A stretch of DNA of 64,000 bases from Pseudomonadota bacterium (GTDB taxonomy: Bacteria; Pseudomonadota; Alphaproteobacteria; Sphingomonadales; Sphingomonadaceae): the NCBI GenBank assembly GCA_023389105.1, contig JAEWEY010000010.1, forward strand, positions 124,001 to 188,000, in the 5' to 3' direction. The notes beneath the pieces were generated by a model. It made no database searches, was not told the DNA's origin, and worked only from the letters and a program-made list of their open reading frames with translations. Positions 45,201-53,132 of this stretch are shown one piece after another (position 1 is the stretch's first letter; the number at the start of each line of letters is the position of its first letter). Position numbers and translations under genes: made by a program.

Positions 45201-47345
45201 ATGAAAAATAGGCGTGAATTCCTGTTGTCGACGGCGGCTGCCGGCGGTGCGCTGGCGGTGCCGGCGCTGGCGAAGTCAACGAAGGTCCGAGGATTGCCGC
45301 CGCGCGCAGCACTGCGGCCGGTGACCGACACCTATTTCGGGACAAAGGTCACCGATAATTACCGCTGGATGGAAAGCAATTCGGCGGAATTCAAAACTTG
45401 GTTGAATGCGCAGGGCGATTATGCGCGGGCGCGGCTGAATGCGTTGCCGAGGCGGTCGGCGCTGGGGCGATTGTTCGATCGTTATTTCGCGCAGCGGAGC
45501 GATGCCGCGCTGCTGGCGGTCAATGGCGACAATCGGCTGATCTACCGGTTCGACGCTGAGCATCCGCTCGGGCGGCTGTTCTTCGGCGCGCCGGATGCGG
45601 AGCGGATGCTGTTCGACCCGAAGGACAACGGCAATCCGGCGGCGAAGTCGCGCAATGTCGACTGGCAGATGCTCTCGCCGACCGGGAAGGTGCTGGCGAT
45701 CGGCGTGTCGGACGGCGGCAGCGAGGATAGCGCGACGGTGTTTCTGGACACGGCTACCGGCGCGGCGACGCGAATCGGCGGGCCGCGGGCTCGCGGGTCG
45801 GGCTGGCTCGGCGACGGCAGCGGCCTGTTCATCTATCGCCTCCGCGCCGACGCCAAGCGGGGCGCGCCCGACTATCAGCGCGGCGGATCTGCGTGGCTGC
45901 ACAAGCTGGGCACCGACCCGACCGCCGACCGCATCGTCTTCCGCCCTGGCGAGGGCGACGTGTTCGACGAGCAGAGCAGCGACGAGCCCTATGTCGCCGG
46001 CGCGCCGGGCAGCGCGTGGCTCATCGGGGTTCACATGCTCAACGACACGCTGCCCAACCAGATTTACGTTGCCCCCGAAGCCGACGTGCTCGGAGGCAAA
46101 GCGAAATGGCGGCGGATTGTCGGCCCGGATGCCAAGGCGGAGAGCTATGCGCTCGCCAGCGACACGGTCTACGTTCTGGGACGCGGTCGCGTCGGCGCAG
46201 GCGAGATCGTCGCGGTCGACGCAAAGTCGGGCCTTTATGCCAACGGCCGAGTGCTGCTGAAGGGCGGGCCTGGTCAGCGCTTAAAGGGCATGGCCGTGGC
46301 CCGTGACGGCATCTACGCGATCCGCGAAGGCCGTGCCCAGGATGAGCTGCTGTTTATCGGCAAGGATGGCACGCCGGTACGGGTGAAGGCGCCCGCGGGG
46401 ACGCATATCGGCACGCTGGTCACCAACCCGTCACAACCGGGCGCGTTCGCGGAAACCTATGACCTGCTGACGCCCTATCTGAATTATCATTTCGCGACGC
46501 CGGATGCGGCTGCTGTGCCGACGCCCCTGTACAAGTCCGACTTCGACGCGAGCGCGTTCCGGCGCGTGTCAGCCGACGTGAAGGCGCGTGACGGGACGAT
46601 GATCCCGATCGACATGCTGATGCCGGCCAATGCAAAGCCGGGCGCGCTGCCGGTGCTGATCAACGCGTACGGCGCCTATGGCAAGTTCGAGGGCTACGGT
46701 TTCTCGCCCTATTTGGCCGCCCAGGTGGCGAGCGGGCTGGTCGTGGTTATCGCCTACGTCCGAGGCGGTGGGATCAATGGCGAGGACTGGCATGTGGCCG
46801 GGCAAAAGGCGACGAAGCCCAACACCTGGCGGGACGCAATCGACGTCGGCCGCTGGCTGATCGCTGAAGGGTGGACCAACCCGCAGCACCTCGCGATCCA
46901 AGGTGGATCGGCCGGCGGCATCATGGTCGGCCGCGCAATCACCGAGGCACCCGAACTGTTCGCCGCCGCGATCGGCAATGTCGGGATCTTCGATGCACTG
47001 CGTATGGAGACGACCGCCAACGGCCCGGGCAACGTCTCGGAGTTCGGGACGGTGAAAAAGGAAGACGAGTTCCGCGCCTTGTTGGCGATGGACTCGATCC
47101 AGGCGGTGAAGGACCGCACCCATTACCCGGCGGTGCTCCTATCGACGGGACTTAACGATGGGCGCGTGGATTCGTGGCTGCCGGGCAAGTTCGCCGCTCG
47201 TTTGCAGGCTGCGGCGCTGAACCCTTCAAAAATATGGCTGAAGGTCGACAAGGACAGCGGTCACGGAAGCGCATCGATCGACGACCTCCGGCAAACGTTC
47301 ATCGACGAAATGGCGTTTGTGCATGCGAAGACGTTCAGGGAATAG
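45201..47345 (+). CDS. Prolyl oligopeptidase family protein, exported, 714 aa
   Basis: MKNRREFLLSTAAAGGALAV is a signal with NRREFLL, suggesting Tat export. A beta-propeller precedes an S9 catalytic domain with S570 (GGSAGGIMV), D653 (LNDGRVD) and H688 (DSGHGSASI). The RPVTDTYFGTKVTDNYRWME start is typical of prolyl endopeptidases. It is only distantly related to the oligopeptidase B at 6772 and is likely periplasmic, cleaving short proline peptides. GGGGGG precedes the ATG; the upstream M-reading at 45186 is less likely. Confidence 0.92.
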   Translation: MKNRREFLLSTAAAGGALAVPALAKSTKVRGLPPRAALRPVTDTYFGTKVTDNYRWMESNSAEFKTWLNAQGDYARARLNALPRRSALGRLFDRYFAQRSDAALLAVNGDNRLIYRFDAEHPLGRLFFGAPDAERMLFDPKDNGNPAAKSRNVDWQMLSPTGKVLAIGVSDGGSEDSATVFLDTATGAATRIGGPRARGSGWLGDGSGLFIYRLRADAKRGAPDYQRGGSAWLHKLGTDPTADRIVFRPGEGDVFDEQSSDEPYVAGAPGSAWLIGVHMLNDTLPNQIYVAPEADVLGGKAKWRRIVGPDAKAESYALASDTVYVLGRGRVGAGEIVAVDAKSGLYANGRVLLKGGPGQRLKGMAVARDGIYAIREGRAQDELLFIGKDGTPVRVKAPAGTHIGTLVTNPSQPGAFAETYDLLTPYLNYHFATPDAAAVPTPLYKSDFDASAFRRVSADVKARDGTMIPIDMLMPANAKPGALPVLINAYGAYGKFEGYGFSPYLAAQVASGLVVVIAYVRGGGINGEDWHVAGQKATKPNTWRDAIDVGRWLIAEGWTNPQHLAIQGGSAGGIMVGRAITEAPELFAAAIGNVGIFDALRMETTANGPGNVSEFGTVKKEDEFRALLAMDSIQAVKDRTHYPAVLLSTGLNDGRVDSWLPGKFAARLQAAALNPSKIWLKVDKDSGHGSASIDDLRQTFIDEMAFVHAKTFRE

Positions 47346-47399
47346 TGCTCAAGGATTGACCGCCAATAAGATGCAACCGGTCGAAACAGGACGCTGCCT

Positions 47400-47429
47400 A
47401 ATGTCGCATTTGGGTCGAAAGCGGACACT
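47400..47429 (-). repeat. 30-nt palindrome family, copy 24, reverse; last copy
   Basis: Arms AATGTCGCA and GCGGACACT around loop TTTGGGTCGAAA, 54 bases past the S9 peptidase stop codon. No further copies occur to the right end of the window. Confidence 0.85.
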
Positions 47430-47504
47430 CGGCTACAAGCGCGGCAGTTGCCATTGCCGCACGATTGTAGACTAACGCATCCTTAGCCTTCTATCGCCGC
47501 CGCA

Positions 47505-47759
47505 ATGTCCGATCTTGATCGTGGCGAGCCACTTAGGGAGGAGCCCAGCGATGCGATTGACACCTGGTCTCGAAATGTCTTCGAGGCGTGTGCAGACTGG
47601 CCACACGCCCAGGCTGGCCCTTGGTTTCAATCGAATGATGGCTATCTTCGATTAAGGATCGAGAAGGTCGATGGCGAAACGTTAGAGCCGCTTTCGGTGC
47701 TTGAACTTGATACTTCCGATGGGAGAATCCTTTTAGATTTTGGGAGTTGGGCAATATGA
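47505..47759 (+). CDS. Small acidic hypothetical protein, 84 aa
   Basis: The product MSDLDRGEPLREEPSDAIDT continues WSRNVFEACADWPHAQAGPW and ends LLDFGSWAI. It is acidic with a probable beta-rich second half (LRLRIEKVDGETLEPLSVLE). No recognised domain. Confidence 0.5.
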   Translation: MSDLDRGEPLREEPSDAIDTWSRNVFEACADWPHAQAGPWFQSNDGYLRLRIEKVDGETLEPLSVLELDTSDGRILLDFGSWAI

Positions 47760-48071
47760 CTAACCCGTCCGCCTAACGCTCCTTTGGTGATGATTGCCAA
47801 AGTTCCAAAGATCAGACGGTGGTTCTCTTCATGTGCGCCAACCCCTTTTTGTCGTTTGCTGCGCGGGAATTTTTGATCAATTCGAAATTGCCGTGCCCGT
47901 CGTGGGCGTAGAACTGCTAGTTTAGCATGCCGCATCCCGGAAATATTCGAGCGTTGTAGGTATAGCGTTTGTGCCGTACTCCCGCTGTGGGCCGACGGAC
48001 CTAGTGCTGCAACTGCCATGTTCCCAATACGTTTACCGTGCACTCGGTAATCCATCTGAAGGATTTGCCTG
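47760..48071. other. Intergenic region, about 310 bases, nothing recognised
   Basis: A long minus-strand ORF crosses this region but has no domain, no ribosome-binding site and overlaps two plus-strand genes, so I do not call it. No hairpin or RNA gene stands out. Confidence 0.45.
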
Positions 48072-48455
48072 GTGACTGAGACACGGTTTCCGCTGCGGTG
48101 CTCCAAACCGGTTACACTGACTGAGGACCATATCATGTCGGTCTTACTGCTCAGGCGAGCTCGCCATGACATGCTGGCATGCAACCTCTTTTCAGATCCT
48201 GCTTGGGACATCCTTCTGGAGCTCTTCGGGGCTCAACTGGGTCATCGCAATATGACCGCGGCTGATCTAGCGAAGGCGACGGAGCTTCCGGCCTCGACCA
48301 CGTTTAGGTGGATCGCGGCGTTGGAGCAGCGTGGGTTAGTCAGGCTGGCAACATCGGGAAATAAGGGTCGCGCAGTCGAGTTGACCGCAGAGGGCGCATT
48401 GCGAATGGAACGCCTAGCAGGCCGATGGGCAACCGCGTTCTTAGCAATTGCCTAG
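48072..48455 (+). CDS. Winged-helix protein of the LF-x-x-PAWDIL family, 127 aa
   Basis: GTG 48072 has AAGGA upstream; ATG 48135 is an alternative. The signature MLACNLFSDPAWDILLELFG starts a winged helix: AADLAKATELPASTTFRWIA then LEQRGLVRLATSGNKGRAVE and LTAEGALRMERL. This is a MarR-like DNA-binding fold without an obvious ligand domain. The gene at 49962-50315 encodes a second member (LFGEPAWDILLLLY). Likely a transcriptional regulator; target unknown. Confidence 0.78.
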   Translation: MTETRFPLRCSKPVTLTEDHIMSVLLLRRARHDMLACNLFSDPAWDILLELFGAQLGHRNMTAADLAKATELPASTTFRWIAALEQRGLVRLATSGNKGRAVELTAEGALRMERLAGRWATAFLAIA

Positions 48456-48623
48456 ACCGCGTTGCGCTCGCTGCTTGAGGTCCGCCATGTGCTCCTCCAG
48501 CTGATGCGCCGCGAGGTCGACGTGGGCGGCGATCTGAGCAGGAGCATTACTCTCATCAAGTAAGGCAAGCGCGCGGCGCAAGCATGCGAGCGCTGATGTG
48601 AGCGCATCCTCACTTTTCAACAT
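48441..48623 (-). CDS. Small helical protein, 60 aa
   Basis: The product MLKSEDALTSALACLRRALA continues LLDESNAPAQIAAHVDLAAH and QLEEHMADLKQRAQRGLGNC. It is a helical hairpin with a conserved-looking A-x-H-x-D-L-A-x-H-x-L-E element, typical of small proteins in sphingomonads. Function unknown. Its 3' end overlaps the winged-helix gene end by 15 bases. Confidence 0.6.
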   Translation of the reverse strand: MLKSEDALTSALACLRRALALLDESNAPAQIAAHVDLAAHQLEEHMADLKQRAQRGLGNC

Positions 48624-48866
48624 TCAAGCTCCGAGCAAAATATGCGAACCATTCGCACCGAATGCGCTTAACAACTGTTGAGCCAGATGTTTCCAGAGCA
48701 TATCCTTAACTCTTTCTACGCGCCGACGAAGCTTTTTTCACGCGCCTCCTGTCAGCAGCAAACGATCTTCGCCCAATGGCTTGTTGGTTGCCAGATCATC
48801 TGAGTCTGATCCGATCCGGAGTAACTCGCAAACTTGAGTTAGGGTTATGTCCGTCACAAGCTGGCG

Positions 48867-49082
48867 ATGGACGTTCTCCCCGCAACCGCTCCTGCTATCG
48901 TCGCGCCCGCGCCCGCTAAGTCGGCGGCAAGGGCCCGCGCCATGGCGATCATTCGGGTAGTAAATATGGGAGCTGCTAACGAGAAGTCGTGGGACCAAGG
49001 CCGCGGCGGAGCGCGCCGCGAAGTCCTTTTTACGGACCAGAACGGACGACCCGTGCTGCTGCGAATTATCGACTATCCGTAA
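48867..49082 (+). CDS. Small hypothetical protein, 71 aa
   Basis: Frame MDVLPATAPAIVAPAPAKSA ends ARREVLFTDQNGRPVLLRII then DYP. An internal ATG at 48942 gives 46 aa starting MAIIRVVNMGAANEKSWDQG. The C-terminal strand-turn-strand (VLFTDQNGRPVLLRI) looks like a real protein, but start evidence is weak. Confidence 0.4.
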   Translation: MDVLPATAPAIVAPAPAKSAARARAMAIIRVVNMGAANEKSWDQGRGGARREVLFTDQNGRPVLLRIIDYP

Positions 49083-49261
49083 ACCAGATCGTAGCATGCT
49101 GGCTACGTGCGGTCCTGGATAATGGCAGAGCTTGATTCCGTTTCTCTTCCAATCAGGTTCTACAAGTCCGTTATGGAGTTAATAGCAGCCATCACGAACA
49201 CTGTTGCAACTGGTCGCTAAGCTTCGCGGATTAACGATGATCTCCAGCAACGGAGATCGAA

Positions 49262-49915
49262 GTGCCCAGCAAGCTTGTCGAGAAAACACTCTATTCATTG
49301 TCGACCGATGCGCCGGCTGTTCCGGACCGACGCGGTGAAAACCGGTATGTGAGCCTACTTCGCGTTGGTGCGATGACAATTGCCGGCAGACGCGAGTTGT
49401 GCCTCATCAAAAACGTTTCGGCTGGCGGCATGATGATCCGTCCTTATTCAAAGCTCAACGTGGGAACAGAGGTAACGATCGAGCTTAAGCATGGAGTGAC
49501 AACAACCGGCGTAGCGCAATGGGCCGAAAACGGGCTAGTTGGTGTGGCTTTCGACAGCCACGTTGATATCCTGGCTTTGCTTAATGCACCGGGCGGCCAC
49601 ACCAAGGCACGCATGCCGCGGATCGAAGTTAGTTCCACGGCTTCCCTAAGGTATAAGGACTTCACGTTTCGCGCGGACGTCGCAAACATCTCGCAGGGCG
49701 GCGTCTGCATCAACTCGCCCGTCGATCTCGAGCTTAACTGTGATATCGTGATCAACATCGCTGGCTTGCGTCCGAACTCAGGGATCGTCAAATGGCAGGA
49801 CGGTGAGCTTTTCGGTATTGGTTTCAATAATATCTACTCGGTTGACGAGCTGATGTGCTTCCTCAAGCAGCAACAGGAAAATCAGCAGCAACCGCGCGCC
49901 ATCGGTCGGCGCTAA
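49262..49915 (+). CDS. Tandem PilZ-domain protein, 217 aa
   Basis: From GTG 49262 the protein has two PilZ units. The first has DRRGENRYVSLLRVG (RxxxR-like) and VSAGGMMIRPYSKLNVGTEV (D/N-x-S-x-x-G). The second has ISQGGVCINSPVDLELNCDI. PilZ domains bind c-di-GMP through RxxxR and D/NxSxxG; the first unit keeps the best match (RRGENR), the second lacks a clear arginine motif. It may link c-di-GMP from the GGDEF-EAL protein nearby to surface behaviour. The Gln-rich tail (KQQQENQQQPRA) is unusual. Confidence 0.82.
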   Translation: MPSKLVEKTLYSLSTDAPAVPDRRGENRYVSLLRVGAMTIAGRRELCLIKNVSAGGMMIRPYSKLNVGTEVTIELKHGVTTTGVAQWAENGLVGVAFDSHVDILALLNAPGGHTKARMPRIEVSSTASLRYKDFTFRADVANISQGGVCINSPVDLELNCDIVINIAGLRPNSGIVKWQDGELFGIGFNNIYSVDELMCFLKQQQENQQQPRAIGRR

Positions 49916-49961
49916 ACTCTTGCTGCGTCGCTGCTGCTAACGCTTGACTGGCCGCGCTTCC

Positions 49962-50315
49962 TCACTGGCGACCGACCTGCAGCATCGCGTTAAGTGCACG
50001 CTCGAGGGCGGCTCGGCCGTCGTTAGTTAGGGAGATTGAGTGATTTCCCGCACCGTCGGCGATGCGGTTCACAAACCCCCGGCTCGCCAGCGCTGCGATC
50101 CAGCGCGCCACCGTTGTATTAGGCGAGCCAAGATAGGCCGCGATATCGTCCGCACCGCAAGGCGACATACCGCCGTGATAAAGAAGCAGCAGGATGTCCC
50201 AAGCCGGCTCACCGAACAAATCGGCCGGTAATTGCTTGTTGCGTGCTTGCCGCATGCACCGGATTTCCTCGGCGAGGCGGGCGAGATGCTCGGGGGCCTT
50301 GTCGTTATCCTGCAT
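49962..50315 (-). CDS. Winged-helix protein of the LF-x-x-PAWDIL family, 117 aa
   Basis: ATG 50315 lies just after the stop of the upstream membrane gene; ATG 50327 is an alternative. The product has LARLAEEIRCMRQARNKQLP, then LFGEPAWDILLLLYHGGMSP and an HTH (ADDIAAYLGSPNTTVARWIA) with wing ISLTNDGRAALERAL. It is a paralogue of the protein at 48072-48455. Probably a DNA-binding regulator. Confidence 0.78.
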   Translation of the reverse strand: MQDNDKAPEHLARLAEEIRCMRQARNKQLPADLFGEPAWDILLLLYHGGMSPCGADDIAAYLGSPNTTVARWIAALASRGFVNRIADGAGNHSISLTNDGRAALERALNAMLQVGRQ

Positions 50316-50317
50316 AA

Positions 50318-50794
50318 TCAATCGCAAGGATCTGTTCCTCTGTAAGGTTGGGCCGGTTGGCTAAAGGCTGGCCATTGACTGGCGAGAAGTACGGTTCGGA
50401 GCGAGGGAACGATGCGGGCCGCAAGGAGCGTCAGAACCATTGGCCAAGCCCAAAATTTCAATAGGAAGGCGTAACTGAAGGGAATGGTCCCGACAGCGAG
50501 CAACTTGACCAAATGACCGAGCGTCCCATTTATCTGGAAAGCCGCAATGCAAATCGCGGCCCAGGTCGGCTCCCGGACCGCGATCCCGCAGAGGATCGCC
50601 GCCAAAGCGGCGTCCAAGGCAAGATAACCCAGAGATACGGCCGCGAAATGGCCGCCGATGAAGCGTTCCAGAAGGATCGTAAGAACGTTGCCGCCGAGGA
50701 CAACTGTGCCCACCCATCGTTCGCTACGCGACCCAAAGATGATTGCGGATCCGGTCGCCACGAGCAGCAATAAGACGTAGATCTCAACTCGCAC
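50318..50794 (-). CDS. Membrane protein, about five helices, 158 aa
   Basis: Hydrophobic segments include MRVEIYVLLLLVATGSAIIF, VGTVVLGGNVLTILLERFIG, LALDAALAAILCGIAVREP and FLLKFWAWPMVLTLLAARIV. No family is recognised. It is immediately upstream of a winged-helix gene on the same strand. Confidence 0.68.
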   Translation of the reverse strand: MRVEIYVLLLLVATGSAIIFGSRSERWVGTVVLGGNVLTILLERFIGGHFAAVSLGYLALDAALAAILCGIAVREPTWAAICIAAFQINGTLGHLVKLLAVGTIPFSYAFLLKFWAWPMVLTLLAARIVPSLRTVLLASQWPAFSQPAQPYRGTDPCD

Positions 50795-50832
50795 TTACGT
50801 TTACCTCTGCTGTGGCAACCAGACCCCCGTCG

Positions 50833-51180
50833 TCACGCCGCTGAGCGCTCATCGTCAACGAGCGCCAATCCACCGGTCGGCGGACAATCGCTTACGTCAC
50901 CCATGCCATAGGCGCGAAGACCCGCGTCGATGCGGTCTTGCGCGAGCGCGGCGTGCGCCTGAGCGATGCTTTCGCGGGCCGCCACCAAGGAAGCCATGGT
51001 CCCGCTCAGCGCTGTCAGGCTGCTCTGACCCATAGCAACGGGGAGTTTTGTGCTCTCGCGCCCTTCGGCGATGGCCGCAATCAGGCGTGACGTGCTGGCG
51101 ATAGCACTGTCGATGTCAGCTTCGCTTGGAATAAGGGCGTCTGCAATTTTGCGCGCTGCAGTCAATCTCACGTTCAACAT
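50833..51180 (-). CDS. Helical hypothetical protein, 115 aa
   Basis: MLNVRLTAARKIADALIPSE continues ADIDSAIASTSRLIAAIAEG and VAARESIAQAHAALAQDRID. It is Ala-rich, mostly helical and soluble, ending GLALVDDERSAA. It lies 31 bases after a LuxR-type gene on the same strand and may be cotranscribed. Function unknown. Confidence 0.65.
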   Translation of the reverse strand: MLNVRLTAARKIADALIPSEADIDSAIASTSRLIAAIAEGRESTKLPVAMGQSSLTALSGTMASLVAARESIAQAHAALAQDRIDAGLRAYGMGDVSDCPPTGGLALVDDERSAA

Positions 51181-51211
51181 CTTCGGAGTTCCTCATTAAA
51201 GAGGAGCCCGG

Positions 51212-51715
51212 TCAGGCCGATACCAGTCTCCGCACTGCTTCCGCACAGGCTACCAGCAGCAGCAGCCCGACGATTGAAGCGAAGGACACGGCCGCGATGG
51301 TCAGTAGCGTCTGGCGAGGGGTGAGTGGCTGGTCGGGTGAAAGGGCTCCGCGATTGTCCCCGAGCTGGGCCGCGCTCGGTATGACCGGCTGCCCGGGGAC
51401 CTCATCGCTTTCATACGAACCAGCGTTACGCACGAGGTACGAGGATCCGGAGTACGGAGACTCACTACCTTCCGCACTGCGGGCAAATAAACGAGCGGCC
51501 TCCGCAGTCGAAGCCACGCCAAATTTTTCGCGACAGATGCGCAGATGTTTTTCGACGGCATGGGGGCTAATTCCGAGCTCGCGGCCAATTTGCTTGGCCG
51601 ATTTAAGATCGAGAACCCCCCGGAGGCACTCAGCCTGACGGCGACTAAGTGCCTGATTTACTGATTGATCGGTATGTTCAGTGCGTAAGACCACTTCCGA
51701 CCCATTATTCTCCAA
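51212..51715 (-). CDS. LuxR-type HTH protein with C-terminal membrane helix, 167 aa
   Basis: The N-terminal HTH matches the GerE/LuxR form: LSRRQAECLRGVLDLKSAKQ then IGRELGISPHAVEKHLRICR and EKFGVASTAEAARLFA. A disordered Ser/Pro-rich linker of about 50 residues leads to one C-terminal membrane helix (LLTIAAVSFASIVGLLLLVA). HTH at the front and membrane helix at the back is unusual and suggests a membrane-tethered regulator. No receiver or autoinducer domain is present. Confidence 0.82.
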   Translation of the reverse strand: MENNGSEVVLRTEHTDQSVNQALSRRQAECLRGVLDLKSAKQIGRELGISPHAVEKHLRICREKFGVASTAEAARLFARSAEGSESPYSGSSYLVRNAGSYESDEVPGQPVIPSAAQLGDNRGALSPDQPLTPRQTLLTIAAVSFASIVGLLLLVACAEAVRRLVSA

Positions 51716-51829
51716 AAAAAATCTAGAACACTAGGGACTACGGGAAGGCAAGGAATGACCCAACCGGATATTCTCGGTCCGCCTTGCACAAACCAAGGTC
51801 GTTCCGAGCGACTTTCCTCGGCGTTCAAT

Positions 51830-52342
51830 TCAGGCAACAATTCGCAGGACGCCAAGTTTGAGGAGCGCGTTGGCAGTCCGAGCAAACTCCTCCAGCTGTA
51901 CCCGACTAATCAAAAAGGCGTTAGTTCCCTGCATCCGGCCTTCCGCAAAATGGATCGATCGATCCGCGCTTCGCTCAAGTATGCCGCGCTCAATCAGCTT
52001 CTTAATGACCCGTCGGGCCGTCTCGCGGTTCAGGCCGGTCGCCTCTGCGATACTGCTCACGTTACATCGGCCAAGGAGTGGGCGCGGCACAGCATTCGCC
52101 ATATCCGTGAAGTTCGCGCCGACGCCTTGCGCAGCCAACCTGTCGCCGGTGATGGCGATGACTGCCATCAGGACCAGAGACTCATCGTGCCCGCCAGTCA
52201 CCTGCCGCCACAAAGCGAGCAACCTAAGACGCATTCCAATGAGGCGATGCGCCGCAGTTCGGCTCTTCGCGGCCGCCTGGGCATCGTCGATGGCAATCCG
52301 CAACGCTTTCACTCCTACAAGGAAGTCTCGGGCTTTGCGCAC
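51830..52342 (-). CDS. Winged-helix DNA-binding protein, 170 aa
   Basis: MRKARDFLVGVKALRIAIDD leads through a helical half (RLRLLALWRQVTGGHDESLV) into a winged helix CNVSSIAEATGLNRETARRV with IKKLIERGILERSADRSIHF as wing. The C-terminal 25 residues are helical. Likely a transcription regulator; effector unknown. The minus-strand 51.2-52.3 kb genes are all regulators or unknowns. Confidence 0.72.
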   Translation of the reverse strand: MRKARDFLVGVKALRIAIDDAQAAAKSRTAAHRLIGMRLRLLALWRQVTGGHDESLVLMAVIAITGDRLAAQGVGANFTDMANAVPRPLLGRCNVSSIAEATGLNRETARRVIKKLIERGILERSADRSIHFAEGRMQGTNAFLISRVQLEEFARTANALLKLGVLRIVA

Positions 52343-52471
52343 AAAACGTGCGGTTTGACAGGCCCTTTCCGGACAAGCTCCGCCTAGAACTTCAGTGAGA
52401 GCCCAAAGCGTTCTCCGATCCGGCCGATGAACTTGCCCTCATGCCGGGTCGTAAAGTCATTTGAGGATCTT

Positions 52472-52642
52472 ATGGCCGGCGACGAACACCAACATGAGCG
52501 CGCTGAAGACATTCGCCGGACGATCGCATTGCTCGAAACCAGCCTTCGGCTGTGCCGCGAGCATCTGCGTCAGCTTGAAACCGGGGGGCCGACCCTCGAC
52601 AGCAGCCTTGAACATCTCTTTTTTAAGCGCGAAGCGTTCTGA
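52472..52642 (+). CDS. Small helical protein, 56 aa
   Basis: ATG 52472 has GAGGA four bases upstream; ATG 52427 would add 15 residues. The product MAGDEHQHERAEDIRRTIAL continues LETSLRLCREHLRQLETGGP. A coiled-coil-like helix with one Cys is the main feature. Function unknown. Confidence 0.5.
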   Translation: MAGDEHQHERAEDIRRTIALLETSLRLCREHLRQLETGGPTLDSSLEHLFFKREAF

Positions 52643-52729
52643 GAAATCCCGCAAAGCAGGCCGTAAGTAATCGACCGTCCGGAGCCGCGCCCAAGCAACA
52701 ATCGCGCTGGTTGGTGCCGGCCAAGCAAT

Positions 52730-52772
52730 ATTGGCAGGATGGCCTGCCTCAGAGCCCGATTATCCTGCCAAT
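52730..52772. repeat. 11-bp perfect inverted repeat with 21-bp spacer
   Basis: ATTGGCAGGAT (52730-52740) is matched by ATCCTGCCAAT (52762-52772). No T tract follows on either strand, so a protein-binding operator or RNA hairpin is more likely than a terminator. It lies between a small gene and the PEP-CTERM remnant. Confidence 0.6.
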
Positions 52773-52800
52773 GAGGTGACTAGGCTATTTGCCCCAAGAC

Positions 52801-53068
52801 GTTAACGCGATTGCGGCGAGCGGTTGCACTGATGCCCCAAACGCCGAGCAGCCTCATGGCCCACGTCGTCGGTTCCGGAACTGCCGACCGCGGCCAGAGT
52901 CAAACGCGCGAACACGGTCGGCGCGTCGATTAGCGCGTTGGTAATCGCGTAATCGCTGTTTCGCGTTACCAAGTGGTCCACGATGATGGCTTCACGCCAT
53001 CTCTTTTTCCGCCGACGCGAATTGGACCAAGACCGGACGATTATTCGCTCCATTTCGGACCTTGCCAA
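52801..53068 (-). pseudogene. Decayed PEP-CTERM protein remnant
   Basis: On the minus strand around 52808-52885 one frame reads AVPEPTTWAMRLLGVWGISA then TARRNR, a recognisable but mutated PEP-CTERM tail. The preceding part (ITNALIDAPTVFARLTLAAV) is in the other frame, so at least one frameshift separates body and tail. The DNA matches the tail coding of the intact PEP-CTERM genes (CATGGCCCACGTCGTCGGTTC). No full signal peptide is left. Confidence 0.6.
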
Positions 53069-53132
53069 TCGCGACGTTAACTATTTGCGGACCAATCTGT
53101 CGGCGGGCAAATTCCCCGGGGGCAATCTCTCA

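Noticed and set aside
3024..47429. Many short ORFs containing MSAFDPLRTL-, MSAMGGKRTL-, NGSKADI- or FRPIADI-like pieces
   Set aside because: These are just the six-frame translations of the 30-nt palindrome, not proteins.
47642..48211. Minus-strand ORF of 189 aa
   Set aside because: It overlaps two plus-strand genes, has no ribosome-binding site or domain, and has a composition typical of a non-coding frame.
52802..53068. Intact 88-aa minus-strand protein at the PEP-CTERM remnant
   Set aside because: The PEP-CTERM motif is in a different frame of the same DNA, so the open frame is a frameshifted leftover rather than a gene.
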